A DNA stretch of 5,315 nucleotides, taken from the NCBI GenBank assembly GCA_017958465.1, contig JAGDCQ010000211.1:1-5315 (forward strand), in the 5' to 3' direction. The stretch is from Lachnospiraceae bacterium. Its GTDB lineage: Bacteria > Bacillota > Clostridia > Lachnospirales > Lachnospiraceae. The translations under genes and the position numbers were made by a program. Positions 1 to 5,315 of the stretch are shown here, in pieces; the first letter of the stretch is position 1, and each line of letters begins with the position of its first letter. Below the pieces are notes generated by a model. It did no database searches and was not told the origin of the DNA. It was given only the letters and a program-made list of their open reading frames with translations.

Positions 1-1
1 C

Positions 2-1573
2 CTTGGGATCACCATACAGTACGAGATGTGCTATGCCAATATCCTCCAGGTTTTGGACCTGTCCGGGATCCCGCTCCATTCAAAGGACAGAGGAGAGGAT
101 TGCCCCATTGTTATCGGCGTTGGCCCCTGTACCTACAATCCCGAGCCTATAGCCGATTTCTTCGATATTTTCTATATCGGCGAAGGGGAGACTGTTTACA
201 ATCAGCTTCTCGATACCTACAAAGAAAACAAGAAGAACGGCGGTTCAAGGCAGCGTTTCCTTGAGCTTGCAGCAGGAATAGAAGGCCTTTATATTCCGGC
301 ATTTTATCATCCCGAATACAATGAGGATGGTACCTTAAAAGCCTTTATTATCGACAATCCCGCTGCCTCGCCGAAGATCAAGAGGCAGGTACAATGGGAT
401 CTTGATAATACATATTATCCGAGAAAGCCGCTGGTGCCTTATATCAGGGCCGTTCAGGACAGGGCTGTGCTCGAGATCATGCGCGGCTGCATCAGAGGAT
501 GCCGTTTCTGCCAGGCCGGAATGATCTACAGACCTGTGCGCGAGCGCAATGTTGAATATCTAAAAAAGCTTGCAAGAGAGATGATCGATTCCACGGACTA
601 CGAAGAGATTTCCTTAAGTTCCTTAAGCTCCAGCGATTATTCTTGCCTTAAGGAGCTTGTGGAATACCTTATAGAGGAGTTTCACAGGAAAGGGATAAAT
701 GTTTCCCTGCCGTCCTTAAGGATCGATGCTTTCGCCCTGGATGTCATGAGCAAGGTGCAGGATATCCGCAAGAGCAGTATAACCTTTGCGCCGGAAGCCG
801 GGACCCAGCGTCTTCGCGATGTAATAAACAAAGGCATCACCCATGAAAACATAATAAAAGGCTCCCACGACGCTTTCGAATGCGGCTGGAACAAGATCAA
901 GCTTTACTTTATGCTTGGACTTCCTACGGAAACCGAGGAAGATGTTAAGGGGATCGCGATCCTTTCAGACGAGATAGCAAGAATCTATTACCAGATCCCG
1001 AAAGATAAGCGCAACGGACGTGTTGAGGTTACGACAAGTACTTCCTTCTTTGTTCCAAAGCCCTTCACGCCTTTCCAGTGGGCTCCCATGGCAAGCAAAG
1101 AGGCGTTTCTCGAGCATCAGCAGCTGCTCCATAAAACTATAAAGGAAATGCTTAACGCGAGGAGCATAAAATACAACTGGCACGATCCCGAGATGTCTGT
1201 TATCGAAGGAGTGCTTGCCCGTGGCGACAGGCGCCTTGGCCCTGTTATCGAGGATGTTTACAGGCAGGGAGCGCTTTTTGAGCCCTGGACGGATTATTTT
1301 GTGCCCGAGCGCTGGACCATTGCTTTTGAGCGGAACGGAGTTTCTCCGGACTTCTACACGACCCGCGAAAGGTCCAAAGACGAGCTTTTCCCCTGGGATT
1401 ATATTGATATAGGCGTTACAAAGAAGTTCCTTTTGAGTGAATATGAAAAGGCATTACAGGGGATAGTTACCCCCAACTGCCGTGAAAAGTGCTCCGGCTG
1501 CGGAGCATATCCAAAAGGCAAGTGCCCCGCAAGGGCTGCCGTTACGGAGGTAGACAATGCTGATCAGGATTAA
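2..1573 (+). CDS. TIGR03960-type radical SAM protein with B12-binding-like N-terminus, 5' partial
   Basis: The reading frame is open from the window edge. The codons before the Met at 26 encode LGITIQYE, which runs smoothly into the conserved family segment, so that Met is internal and roughly the first 90-100 residues are missing (family proteins are about 600 residues, from memory). Numbering from the Met at 26, residues 1-60 are the end of the cobalamin-binding-like domain (GVGPCTYNPEP, FYIGEGE). The radical SAM 4Fe-4S motif is Cys155-x3-Cys159-x2-Cys162 (RGCIRGCRFCQAG), followed by a TIM-barrel-type region with SSLSSSDYS, FAPEAGTQRLRDVINKG and LYFMLGLPTE. A second cysteine cluster near the C-terminus (Cys485-x3-Cys489-x2-Cys492-x7-Cys500) could bind another metal centre. 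It is expected to cleave S-adenosylmethionine in the cytoplasm; substrate and product are unknown. The stop overlaps the next gene, its usual partner, by 17 bases. Family assignment is confident; function is not. Confidence 0.9.
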   Translation, partial: LGITIQYEMCYANILQVLDLSGIPLHSKDRGEDCPIVIGVGPCTYNPEPIADFFDIFYIGEGETVYNQLLDTYKENKKNGGSRQRFLELAAGIEGLYIPAFYHPEYNEDGTLKAFIIDNPAASPKIKRQVQWDLDNTYYPRKPLVPYIRAVQDRAVLEIMRGCIRGCRFCQAGMIYRPVRERNVEYLKKLAREMIDSTDYEEISLSSLSSSDYSCLKELVEYLIEEFHRKGINVSLPSLRIDAFALDVMSKVQDIRKSSITFAPEAGTQRLRDVINKGITHENIIKGSHDAFECGWNKIKLYFMLGLPTETEEDVKGIAILSDEIARIYYQIPKDKRNGRVEVTTSTSFFVPKPFTPFQWAPMASKEAFLEHQQLLHKTIKEMLNARSIKYNWHDPEMSVIEGVLARGDRRLGPVIEDVYRQGALFEPWTDYFVPERWTIAFERNGVSPDFYTTRERSKDELFPWDYIDIGVTKKFLLSEYEKALQGIVTPNCREKCSGCGAYPKGKCPARAAVTEVDNADQD

Positions 1574-2327
1574 GTTTGCAAAACTTGAGCCGGTAAAGTT
1601 CATTGGTCACCTTGACACAATGCGTTATTTTCAGAAGGTCCTGTTCAGGAGTGCGCTTCCTGTCAGGTATTCGGAAGGGTTCAACCCACACCCGCTCCTT
1701 GAATTTGCAAACCCGCTCGGTGTCGGTATTTCAAGCAGCGGAGAATACTTGGATTTTGAGCTCACAAAGGATCTTGATCCAAAAGAGGTGGAAGATGCGG
1801 TAAAAGGCGCCCTTACAACCGGGTTCGAATTTGTCCGCCTCACGGTTTTGAACGACCGGGTACAGGGAGTTAAGAAGGCTTCTGCAATGTCCCTTGTGGA
1901 CAGGGCGGATTACCTCCTTTACATCGAGGATATAGAAAAAGGCCTTAAAGATGAGGTTCTTTCGGCCTTCAGGGAGTATATATCGGCCGATTCCATAATG
2001 ATCAGCGCACCTACGAAGAAAACCGAGCGCGTTTTTGATCTTAAGGAAAATCTTTTTGGTTTTGGGACTTCGCTTGGTGAGTTTTTATCCGTCACAGGGA
2101 GCGATCCCGAGGACGAGAAGTGCAATCTTGAAGAGGAAGAGAACGGCCTGTATCTGTATCTGAGGCTATCTTCCGGGAGTGCCATGAACATAAGACCCGA
2201 GATCGTCCTCGATTCCTTTACGGAAACAAAGGCTCCCGGCGTCAAAACAAGTGATTTTGCAATGCACAGGATCGAAATGTTCCATAATACCGAAACAGGA
2301 GCAGTTCCACTATGGGCAGTAAAATAA
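1557..2327 (+). CDS. TIGR03936 / DUF2344 radical SAM-linked protein
   Basis: A 256-residue soluble protein starting at ATG 1557, with GGAGG at 1546-1550 six bases upstream. The N-terminal half carries the signature of the family: IGHLDTMRYFQKVLFRSALPV (residues about 16-36), then SEGFNPHP and a GVGISSSGEYLDFEL segment. The C-terminal half is less conserved and contains an acidic stretch (DPEDEKCNLEEEEN). No signal peptide, membrane segment or cysteine cluster is visible. In many bacteria this family is encoded beside, or fused to, the TIGR03960 radical SAM protein. Here the start lies inside the end of that gene (17-base overlap), which suggests coupled translation and fixed stoichiometry. 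It may be an accessory or substrate-binding subunit, but that is inference. Its 3' end overlaps the RNase E/G gene by 16 bases. Confidence 0.9.
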   Translation: MLIRIKFAKLEPVKFIGHLDTMRYFQKVLFRSALPVRYSEGFNPHPLLEFANPLGVGISSSGEYLDFELTKDLDPKEVEDAVKGALTTGFEFVRLTVLNDRVQGVKKASAMSLVDRADYLLYIEDIEKGLKDEVLSAFREYISADSIMISAPTKKTERVFDLKENLFGFGTSLGEFLSVTGSDPEDEKCNLEEEENGLYLYLRLSSGSAMNIRPEIVLDSFTETKAPGVKTSDFAMHRIEMFHNTETGAVPLWAVK

Positions 2328-3523
2328 TCATAACGGGATACAGAAATGCCATCGTAACCTGTATGCACGACGGAAAGCGCATGATAGGCCTTGACATAGA
2401 TACGGAGCATGACAAATACATGCTCGGCGATATCTGTGTGGGCAAGGTGCGCAATATCATCAAGAACATAAATGCTGCTTTTGTAGAGATAAACGACAAG
2501 AAGATCTGTTACCTGTCGCTTGCCGATGTTACCGACCCGTATTTTGTAAAGCACGGGAACAGCGACAATATTAAGGTTGGGGATGAGATCCTTGTCCAGG
2601 TATCAAGGGACAATGTGAAGTCCAAGGCACCCGGATGCTCGACCTCCATTGAGCTTACGGGGAAAAATCTTGTTCTTACAAGAGATGCGGGAAAGGTTTC
2701 CGTTTCTTCTAAGATCGAGGATCCTGCGGAGCGCAGGCGTCTAAAAGACCTTGTAACTCCTTTGTGCACAGATTCCTATGGGTTCATAGTCCGCACAAAT
2801 GCGCTTGCAGCGGACCCCGGAAGGATAAAGGACGAAGCCGTTTCCCTTGCGGCCGAATACGAAAAGATACTGCTCCTTGCAAAAACAAGAAGCTGTTTCT
2901 CGGTGATAAAGAAGGCTTATCCGGATTATATAAGGATCGTAAGGGATGGGTATTCCGATGTTTTTGAGGAATTCATAACAGACGACGAGAAGATTTACGA
3001 GACTCTTCGTGAATATCTTGCGGATTTCCAGCCCGAGGACCTTGGTAAGCTTTCGTTTTACGATAATGCCGACTACCCGCTTGATGCAAAGTTCAATATA
3101 AGCAAGTGCATAGGCGACTGCTACCATGAAAAAGTGTGGCTGAAGAGCGGCGGAAGCATTGTAATACAGACCACGGAAGCCCTGACGGCCATCGACGTTA
3201 ATACGGAAAAGGCCATAAAAGGCAAGAACGATACCCAGGCAATGTTTAGAAAGATCAACCTGGAAGCGGCAGAGGAGATCGCATATCAGCTGCGGCTCCG
3301 CAATATCACGGGTATCATAATAATAGATTTTATAGATATGCTGGACGGGAAGGACAGGGCAGAGCTCTTTGACAGGCTCTCCGAAGCCGTAAGGCACGAT
3401 CCCATTAAGACAGCCGTGGTGGATACTACAAGGCTGAACCTTGTGGAAGTCACAAGGAAGAAGACTAGACGCCCGCTTAAGGACCAGTTAAAGGCCTTGG
3501 ATGATATTCAAAAGCAGGGCTGA
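2312..3523 (+). CDS. rng: Ribonuclease E/G family endoribonuclease, short form without zinc-link
   Basis: A 403-residue cytoplasmic endoribonuclease of the RNase E/G family, which cleaves single-stranded AU-rich RNA during mRNA decay and rRNA/tRNA processing. ATG 2312 has AGGAG at 2297-2301. Domains in order: an RNase H-like N-terminus split by an S1 RNA-binding domain (about 38-115, GDICVGKVRNIIKNINAAFVEI), then a 5'-phosphate sensor pair Arg161-Thr162 (FIVRTNA), and the DNase I-like catalytic core with SGGSIVIQTTEALTAIDVN. Asp295 and Asp339 (IIDFIDM) correspond to the Mg-binding aspartates D303 and D346 of E. coli RNase E; Asn297 is also kept. The protein ends about where the CPxC zinc-link of E. 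coli RNase E/G would begin, and no such motif is present. Zinc-link-free forms occur in Clostridia as far as I recall, so this is probably the natural length. It is the last gene of the overlapping three-gene unit. Confidence 0.93.
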   Translation: MGSKIIITGYRNAIVTCMHDGKRMIGLDIDTEHDKYMLGDICVGKVRNIIKNINAAFVEINDKKICYLSLADVTDPYFVKHGNSDNIKVGDEILVQVSRDNVKSKAPGCSTSIELTGKNLVLTRDAGKVSVSSKIEDPAERRRLKDLVTPLCTDSYGFIVRTNALAADPGRIKDEAVSLAAEYEKILLLAKTRSCFSVIKKAYPDYIRIVRDGYSDVFEEFITDDEKIYETLREYLADFQPEDLGKLSFYDNADYPLDAKFNISKCIGDCYHEKVWLKSGGSIVIQTTEALTAIDVNTEKAIKGKNDTQAMFRKINLEAAEEIAYQLRLRNITGIIIIDFIDMLDGKDRAELFDRLSEAVRHDPIKTAVVDTTRLNLVEVTRKKTRRPLKDQLKALDDIQKQG

Positions 3524-3555
3524 AAGCCGGATAAAAAGGCTAAGTTTATTTCGCA

Positions 3556-3571
3556 TATTTTTATAAAAATA
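3556..3571. repeat. Perfect 16-bp AT-only palindrome upstream of the rplU promoter
   Basis: TATTTTTATAAAAATA equals its own reverse complement and ends two bases before the TTGACA -35 hexamer. Its position fits an AT-rich UP element bound by the RNA polymerase alpha subunit; its symmetry would also fit a dimeric regulator site. No long run of T follows a GC stem, so it is not a good intrinsic terminator for the RNase gene. Confidence 0.5.
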
Positions 3572-3573
3572 AC

Positions 3574-3602
3574 TTGACAAAAGCAAATGCCTGTGTTAAG
3601 TT
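3574..3602 (+). promoter_or_regulatory. Probable sigma-A promoter for rplU-prp-rpmA
   Basis: A consensus -35 TTGACA (3574-3579) is followed by 17 bases and a weak -10 TAAGTT (3597-3602). A TGT immediately upstream of the -10 (3594-3596) provides an extended -10, which could compensate. The closest match to TATAAT nearby, TATAGT at 3605-3610, lies 25 bases from the -35, which is too far for standard spacing. The placement, about 110-140 bases before the rplU start and directly before the structured leader, supports it. The exact transcription start is not determined. Confidence 0.6.
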
Positions 3603-3605
3603 ACT

Positions 3606-3700
3606 ATAGTGTGCCGCACAATGAGGTTTAAGCCGATGTCTTTTGGTCTCCAAAAGCTTCGCACCGTAATTGGCGAGTAAATCCGTTAACAGCGGATAGT
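3606..3700 (+). ncRNA. L21 ribosomal protein leader (candidate cis-regulatory RNA)
   Basis: The untranslated leader between promoter and rplU can form several helices. There is a perfect 7-bp hairpin 3640-3646/3650-3656 with a UCU loop. A 6-bp helix 3632-3637/3669-3674 (GCCGAU with AUUGGC, one G-U) encloses it. GUGC 3611-3614 can pair with GCAC 3661-3664, which would make a pseudoknot. A 7-bp hairpin 3681-3687/3691-3697 with an AAC loop ends three bases before the Shine-Dalgarno. Bacillota carry an L21 leader family (Rfam L21_leader) at this position, thought to mediate autoregulation by L21. The start GUGCCGCAC..GAGGUUUAAGC looks like that family from memory; a covariance-model search was not possible. 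The helices were drawn by eye. Confidence 0.7.
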
Positions 3701-3716
3701 AAGGAGGAGCATAGAT

Positions 3717-4025
3717 ATGTATGCCATTATTGCAACAGGCGGCAAGCAGTACAAGGTCGCTGAAGGTGATGTGCTTAAGGTTGAGAAGCTTGGCGCAGAA
3801 GAAGGCGCACAGGTAACATTTGACCAGGTTCTTGCAGTAAATAATGACGGCATCGTTCTCGGTAACCCTACCGTAGCAGGTGCAAGCGTTTCCGCAACCG
3901 TTCTTGAAAACGGCAAAGGCAAGAAAGTCATCGTTTACAGATACAAGAGAAAAAGCGGTTATCACAAGAAAAACGGTCACAGACAGCAGTATACAAAGGT
4001 TAAGATCGACAAGATCAATGCCTGA
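3717..4025 (+). CDS. rplU: 50S ribosomal protein L21 (bL21)
   Basis: A 102-residue protein, normal length for bL21, with the family start MYAIIATGGKQYKVAEGD, the central KLGAEEGAQVTFDQVL and NNDGIVLGNPTVAGASV, and the basic C-terminal YRYKRKSGYHKKNGHRQQYTKVKI stretch that contacts 23S rRNA. ATG 3717 is preceded by a near-ideal Shine-Dalgarno, AAGGAGG at 3701-3707. It assembles early into the large subunit. It is the first gene of the ribosomal transcript, behind its own promoter and structured leader, and is followed after 22 bases by prp. Confidence 0.98.
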   Translation: MYAIIATGGKQYKVAEGDVLKVEKLGAEEGAQVTFDQVLAVNNDGIVLGNPTVAGASVSATVLENGKGKKVIVYRYKRKSGYHKKNGHRQQYTKVKIDKINA

Positions 4026-4047
4026 GCTTAAGTGACAAGGTGCTCCC

Positions 4048-4383
4048 ATGATCAAGGCAACATTTTATTACGAAGGCGAAAAGATTACAGGGTTTGATAT
4101 TTCGGGTCATGCAGGTTTTGCTGCTCACGGACATGATATTGTCTGTGCTGCGGTCTCCATGCTTGTCACAAATACCGTTAATTCGATCGAAGTCTTCACA
4201 GACAGTGTTACAGCCTTTCACGAGGAAGAATCCAAAGGAGCCATGTCTTTGAATATCCGGGAGCCCGGGGAAGATGCGGAGCTTTTGCTGAAAGCATTGC
4301 TTCTCGGTCTTGAATCCGTAAAAAAAGAATATGGCAAAAAGTATATTGAAATCAGAAAGAGTCAAAACCATAAGGAGGTGTAA
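4048..4383 (+). CDS. prp: Ribosomal-processing cysteine protease Prp (YsxB family)
   Basis: A 111-residue protein of the Prp family (YsxB in Bacillus), the protease that removes the N-terminal extension of ribosomal protein L27 in Bacillota. The catalytic pair is visible: His21 in ISGHAGFA and Cys33 in HDIVCAAVS, matching the His22/Cys34 dyad described for Staphylococcus aureus Prp. The C-terminal half (EDAELLLKALLLGLESVKKEY) fits the helix that ends this fold. ATG 4048 has AAGGTG at 4037-4042. The gene lies between rplU and rpmA, the usual arrangement in organisms with the L27 extension, and its own substrate is the next gene. The last codons (Lys-Glu-Val-stop) double as the rpmA Shine-Dalgarno, so the two genes are translated in close coordination. 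Confidence 0.95.
   Translation: MIKATFYYEGEKITGFDISGHAGFAAHGHDIVCAAVSMLVTNTVNSIEVFTDSVTAFHEEESKGAMSLNIREPGEDAELLLKALLLGLESVKKEYGKKYIEIRKSQNHKEV
4372..4380 (+). promoter_or_regulatory. rpmA ribosome binding site inside the prp 3' end
   Basis: AAGGAGGTG is a full-strength Shine-Dalgarno and also encodes the last residues of Prp. Two ATGs follow, at 4383 and 4386. From the GG of AAGGAGG the first is four bases away and the second seven, which favours the second. Confidence 0.8.
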
Positions 4384-4385
4384 TG

Positions 4386-4673
4386 ATGTTACGTTTGAAC
4401 CTTCAGTTTTTCGCTCATAAAAAGGGTGTTGGTTCTACCAAGAACGGACGTGATTCCGAGTCCAAGAGACTTGGAGCCAAGAGAGCAGACGGACAGTTCG
4501 TAGTTGCAGGTAATATTTTATATCGTCAGCGCGGAACCAAGATCCATCCCGGTCTCAATGTAGGCCGCGGCGGAGATGATACGCTCTACGCTTTAACAGA
4601 CGGTGTATTACGTTTTGAACGCCTTGGAAGAGACAAGAAGCAGGCTTCTGTTTATCCGGTTGAGTCGAAATAA
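4386..4673 (+). CDS. rpmA: 50S ribosomal protein L27 (bL27) with cleavable N-terminal extension
   Basis: A 95-residue bL27 if begun at ATG 4386; a start at ATG 4383 would add one Met. The later start is preferred because its spacing to the Shine-Dalgarno is better and because Bacillota L27 proteins begin MLxLxLQFFA. The extension MLRLNLQFF precedes AHKKGVGSTKNGRDSESKRLG, and the Prp cut is expected between Phe9 and Ala10. The exposed AHKK start matches that of mature E. coli L27 after Met removal. The rest is typical: RADGQFVVAGNILYRQRGTKIHPG and VGRGGDDTLYAL. The L27 N-terminus reaches the peptidyl transferase centre, so unprocessed protein is expected to interfere with function. It is the last gene before a strong terminator. 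Confidence 0.97.
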   Translation: MLRLNLQFFAHKKGVGSTKNGRDSESKRLGAKRADGQFVVAGNILYRQRGTKIHPGLNVGRGGDDTLYALTDGVLRFERLGRDKKQASVYPVESK

Positions 4674-4686
4674 TTGCAATTGATCC

Positions 4687-4722
4687 GAAACCCTGAAGTT
4701 CTTTCAGGGTTTCATTTGTTTT
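4687..4722 (+). terminator. Intrinsic terminator after rpmA
   Basis: A perfect 11-bp stem, GAAACCCTGAA (4687-4697) with TTCAGGGTTTC (4703-4713), closes a five-base loop GTTCT and is followed by ATTTGTTTT (4714-4722). It lies 14 bases after the rpmA stop and ends directly before the obg Shine-Dalgarno, so obg must rely on read-through or on a promoter I cannot see. Confidence 0.88.
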
Positions 4723-4732
4723 GAGGTAAAGT

Positions 4733-5315
4733 ATGTTTTGTGATATCGCGAAAATCTACATAAGATCAGGAAAAGGCGGAGACGGCTGTGTTGCTTTCCG
4801 CAGGGAGAAGTTTGTTGCGGCGGGCGGCCCTAACGGCGGTGACGGCGGAAAAGGCGGCGACGTTGTTTTTGTTGTGGACAAAGGCCTTAACACCCTTACG
4901 GAGTTCCGTTTCATACGCAAATACTGCGCCCAGAACGGAGAGAACGGAAAGGGCAACAACTGCTCCGGACAGAACGGCGAGGACATCATCATTAAGGTGC
5001 CGGAGGGCACTGTTATCAAAGAAGAGGACTCCGGCAAGGTTATTGCGGATATGTCCCACGATAACACGCGCCAGTGATCCTTAAAGGCGGAAGGGGCGGA
5101 AAAGGCAACCAGCATTACGCTACTCCCACCATGCAGGTGCCGAAGTATGCCCAGCCCGGTCAGGAGGCAAAGGAACTCAACGTCATCCTTGAGCTGAAAG
5201 TTATCGCGGATGTGGGTCTTATCGGTTTCCCAAACGTTGGCAAGTCCACGCTCCTTGCAGCCGTTACAAACGCACGTCCAAAGATCGCAAATTATCACTT
5301 TACTACACTTTATCC
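4733..5315 (+). CDS. obg: Obg (CgtA) ribosome-assembly GTPase, interrupted by a one-base frameshift, 3' partial
   Basis: Obg is an essential GTPase that acts in 50S subunit maturation and stress responses. ATG 4733 has GAGG at 4723-4726. The first frame gives 114 residues of the glycine-rich Obg domain (IRSGKGGDGCVAFRREKF, GGPNGGDGGKGGDVVFVVD, GENGKGNNCSGQNGEDI, VPEGTVI) and then hits TGA at 5075. From 5074 the -1 frame continues the expected protein without a break: VILKGGRGGKGNQHYATPT, then LELKVIADVGLIGF. The G1 loop GFPNVGKST falls at 5224-5250 (about residues 165-173 if the lost base is restored) and the switch region YHFTTL precedes the window edge. The rest of the G domain and the C-terminal domain lie outside. 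Because the sequence is otherwise fully conserved and the gene is normally essential, a missing G in the read or assembly is the best explanation; a real pseudogene is possible but less likely. Confidence 0.9.
5071..5077 (+). other. Apparent single-base deletion (frameshift point) in obg
   Basis: The bases CCAGTGA would read Gln-stop. Restoring one G (CCAGGTGA) gives Gln-Val-Ile-Leu-Lys-Gly-Gly, the sequence expected in Obg proteins. The site is not a slippery heptamer for -1 frameshifting. Confidence 0.85.

Noticed and set aside
26..28. ATG as the true start of the radical SAM protein
   Set aside because: The codons from position 2 encode conserved family sequence in the same frame, and no Shine-Dalgarno precedes this ATG.
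1919..2554. Long open frame on the - strand (211 residues) across the DUF2344/RNase junction
   Set aside because: It is antisense to two well-supported genes, has no recognisable domain, and has low-complexity serine-rich stretches typical of a shadow frame.
2741..3397. Long open frame on the - strand (218 residues) inside the RNase E/G gene
   Set aside because: It mirrors conserved catalytic codons of the RNase and shows no family signature.
3525..3541. AGCC/GGCT hairpin as a terminator for the RNase gene
   Set aside because: The stem is only 4 bp with a nine-base loop and no adjacent T run.
3605..3610. TATAGT as the rplU -10 box
   Set aside because: It is 25 bases from TTGACA, and no acceptable -35 lies at the normal 16-18 base spacing.
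5072..5077. Programmed -1 frameshift in obg
   Set aside because: The bases ACGCCAGTGA contain no X-XXY-YYZ slippery heptamer, and Obg is not known to use recoding.
5131..5315. Separate gene starting at the internal ATG after the frameshift
   Set aside because: The sequence is the direct continuation of Obg in the shifted frame, with no ribosome binding site at a suitable distance.
1..5315. A new defence, mobile or biosynthetic system
   Set aside because: All coding space is filled by recognisable housekeeping families; no repeats, integrase, transposase, toxin-antitoxin pair or array is visible.

Overview
The window is a housekeeping block of 5.3 kb, entirely + strand, from a Gram-positive anaerobe. 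The order (B12-binding-type radical SAM protein, its DUF2344 partner, RNase E/G, L21 leader, rplU, prp, rpmA, obg) points to Bacillota, class Clostridia, most likely a Lachnospiraceae-type organism. Three things support this: the L27 N-terminal extension with its Prp protease encoded next door, strong AAGGAGG-type Shine-Dalgarno sites, and an RNase E/G encoded directly upstream of rplU. The placement rests on recalled gene order and protein signatures, not on a database search.

Region 1 (1-3523) holds three genes that overlap by 16-17 bases and look translationally coupled: a TIGR03960-type radical SAM protein cut by the left window edge, a TIGR03936/DUF2344 'radical SAM-linked' protein, and a short RNase E/G without a zinc-link. 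The first two form a widespread pair whose reaction I do not know.

Region 2 (3524-3716) is a 193-base intergenic stretch with no gene. It holds a perfect 16-base AT palindrome, a TTGACA promoter with an extended but poor -10, and a structured 5' leader. The leader matches the expected position and general form of the L21 ribosomal protein leader and can be drawn as a pseudoknot.

Region 3 (3717-4722) is the ribosomal operon rplU-prp-rpmA. Prp removes the N-terminal extension of L27, so protease and substrate are adjacent, and the rpmA Shine-Dalgarno is written into the last codons of prp. A clear intrinsic terminator follows rpmA.

Region 4 (4733-5315) is obg, the ribosome-assembly GTPase. 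It is cut by the right window edge and interrupted by an apparent one-base deletion near 5074. The frame resumes perfectly afterwards, including the G1 loop, so this is more likely a sequence error than a real pseudogene.

I found no mobile element, CRISPR array, tRNA/rRNA or clearly new system. The parts most worth a second look are the obg frameshift, the leader fold, and the uncharacterised radical SAM/DUF2344 pair coupled to RNase E/G.
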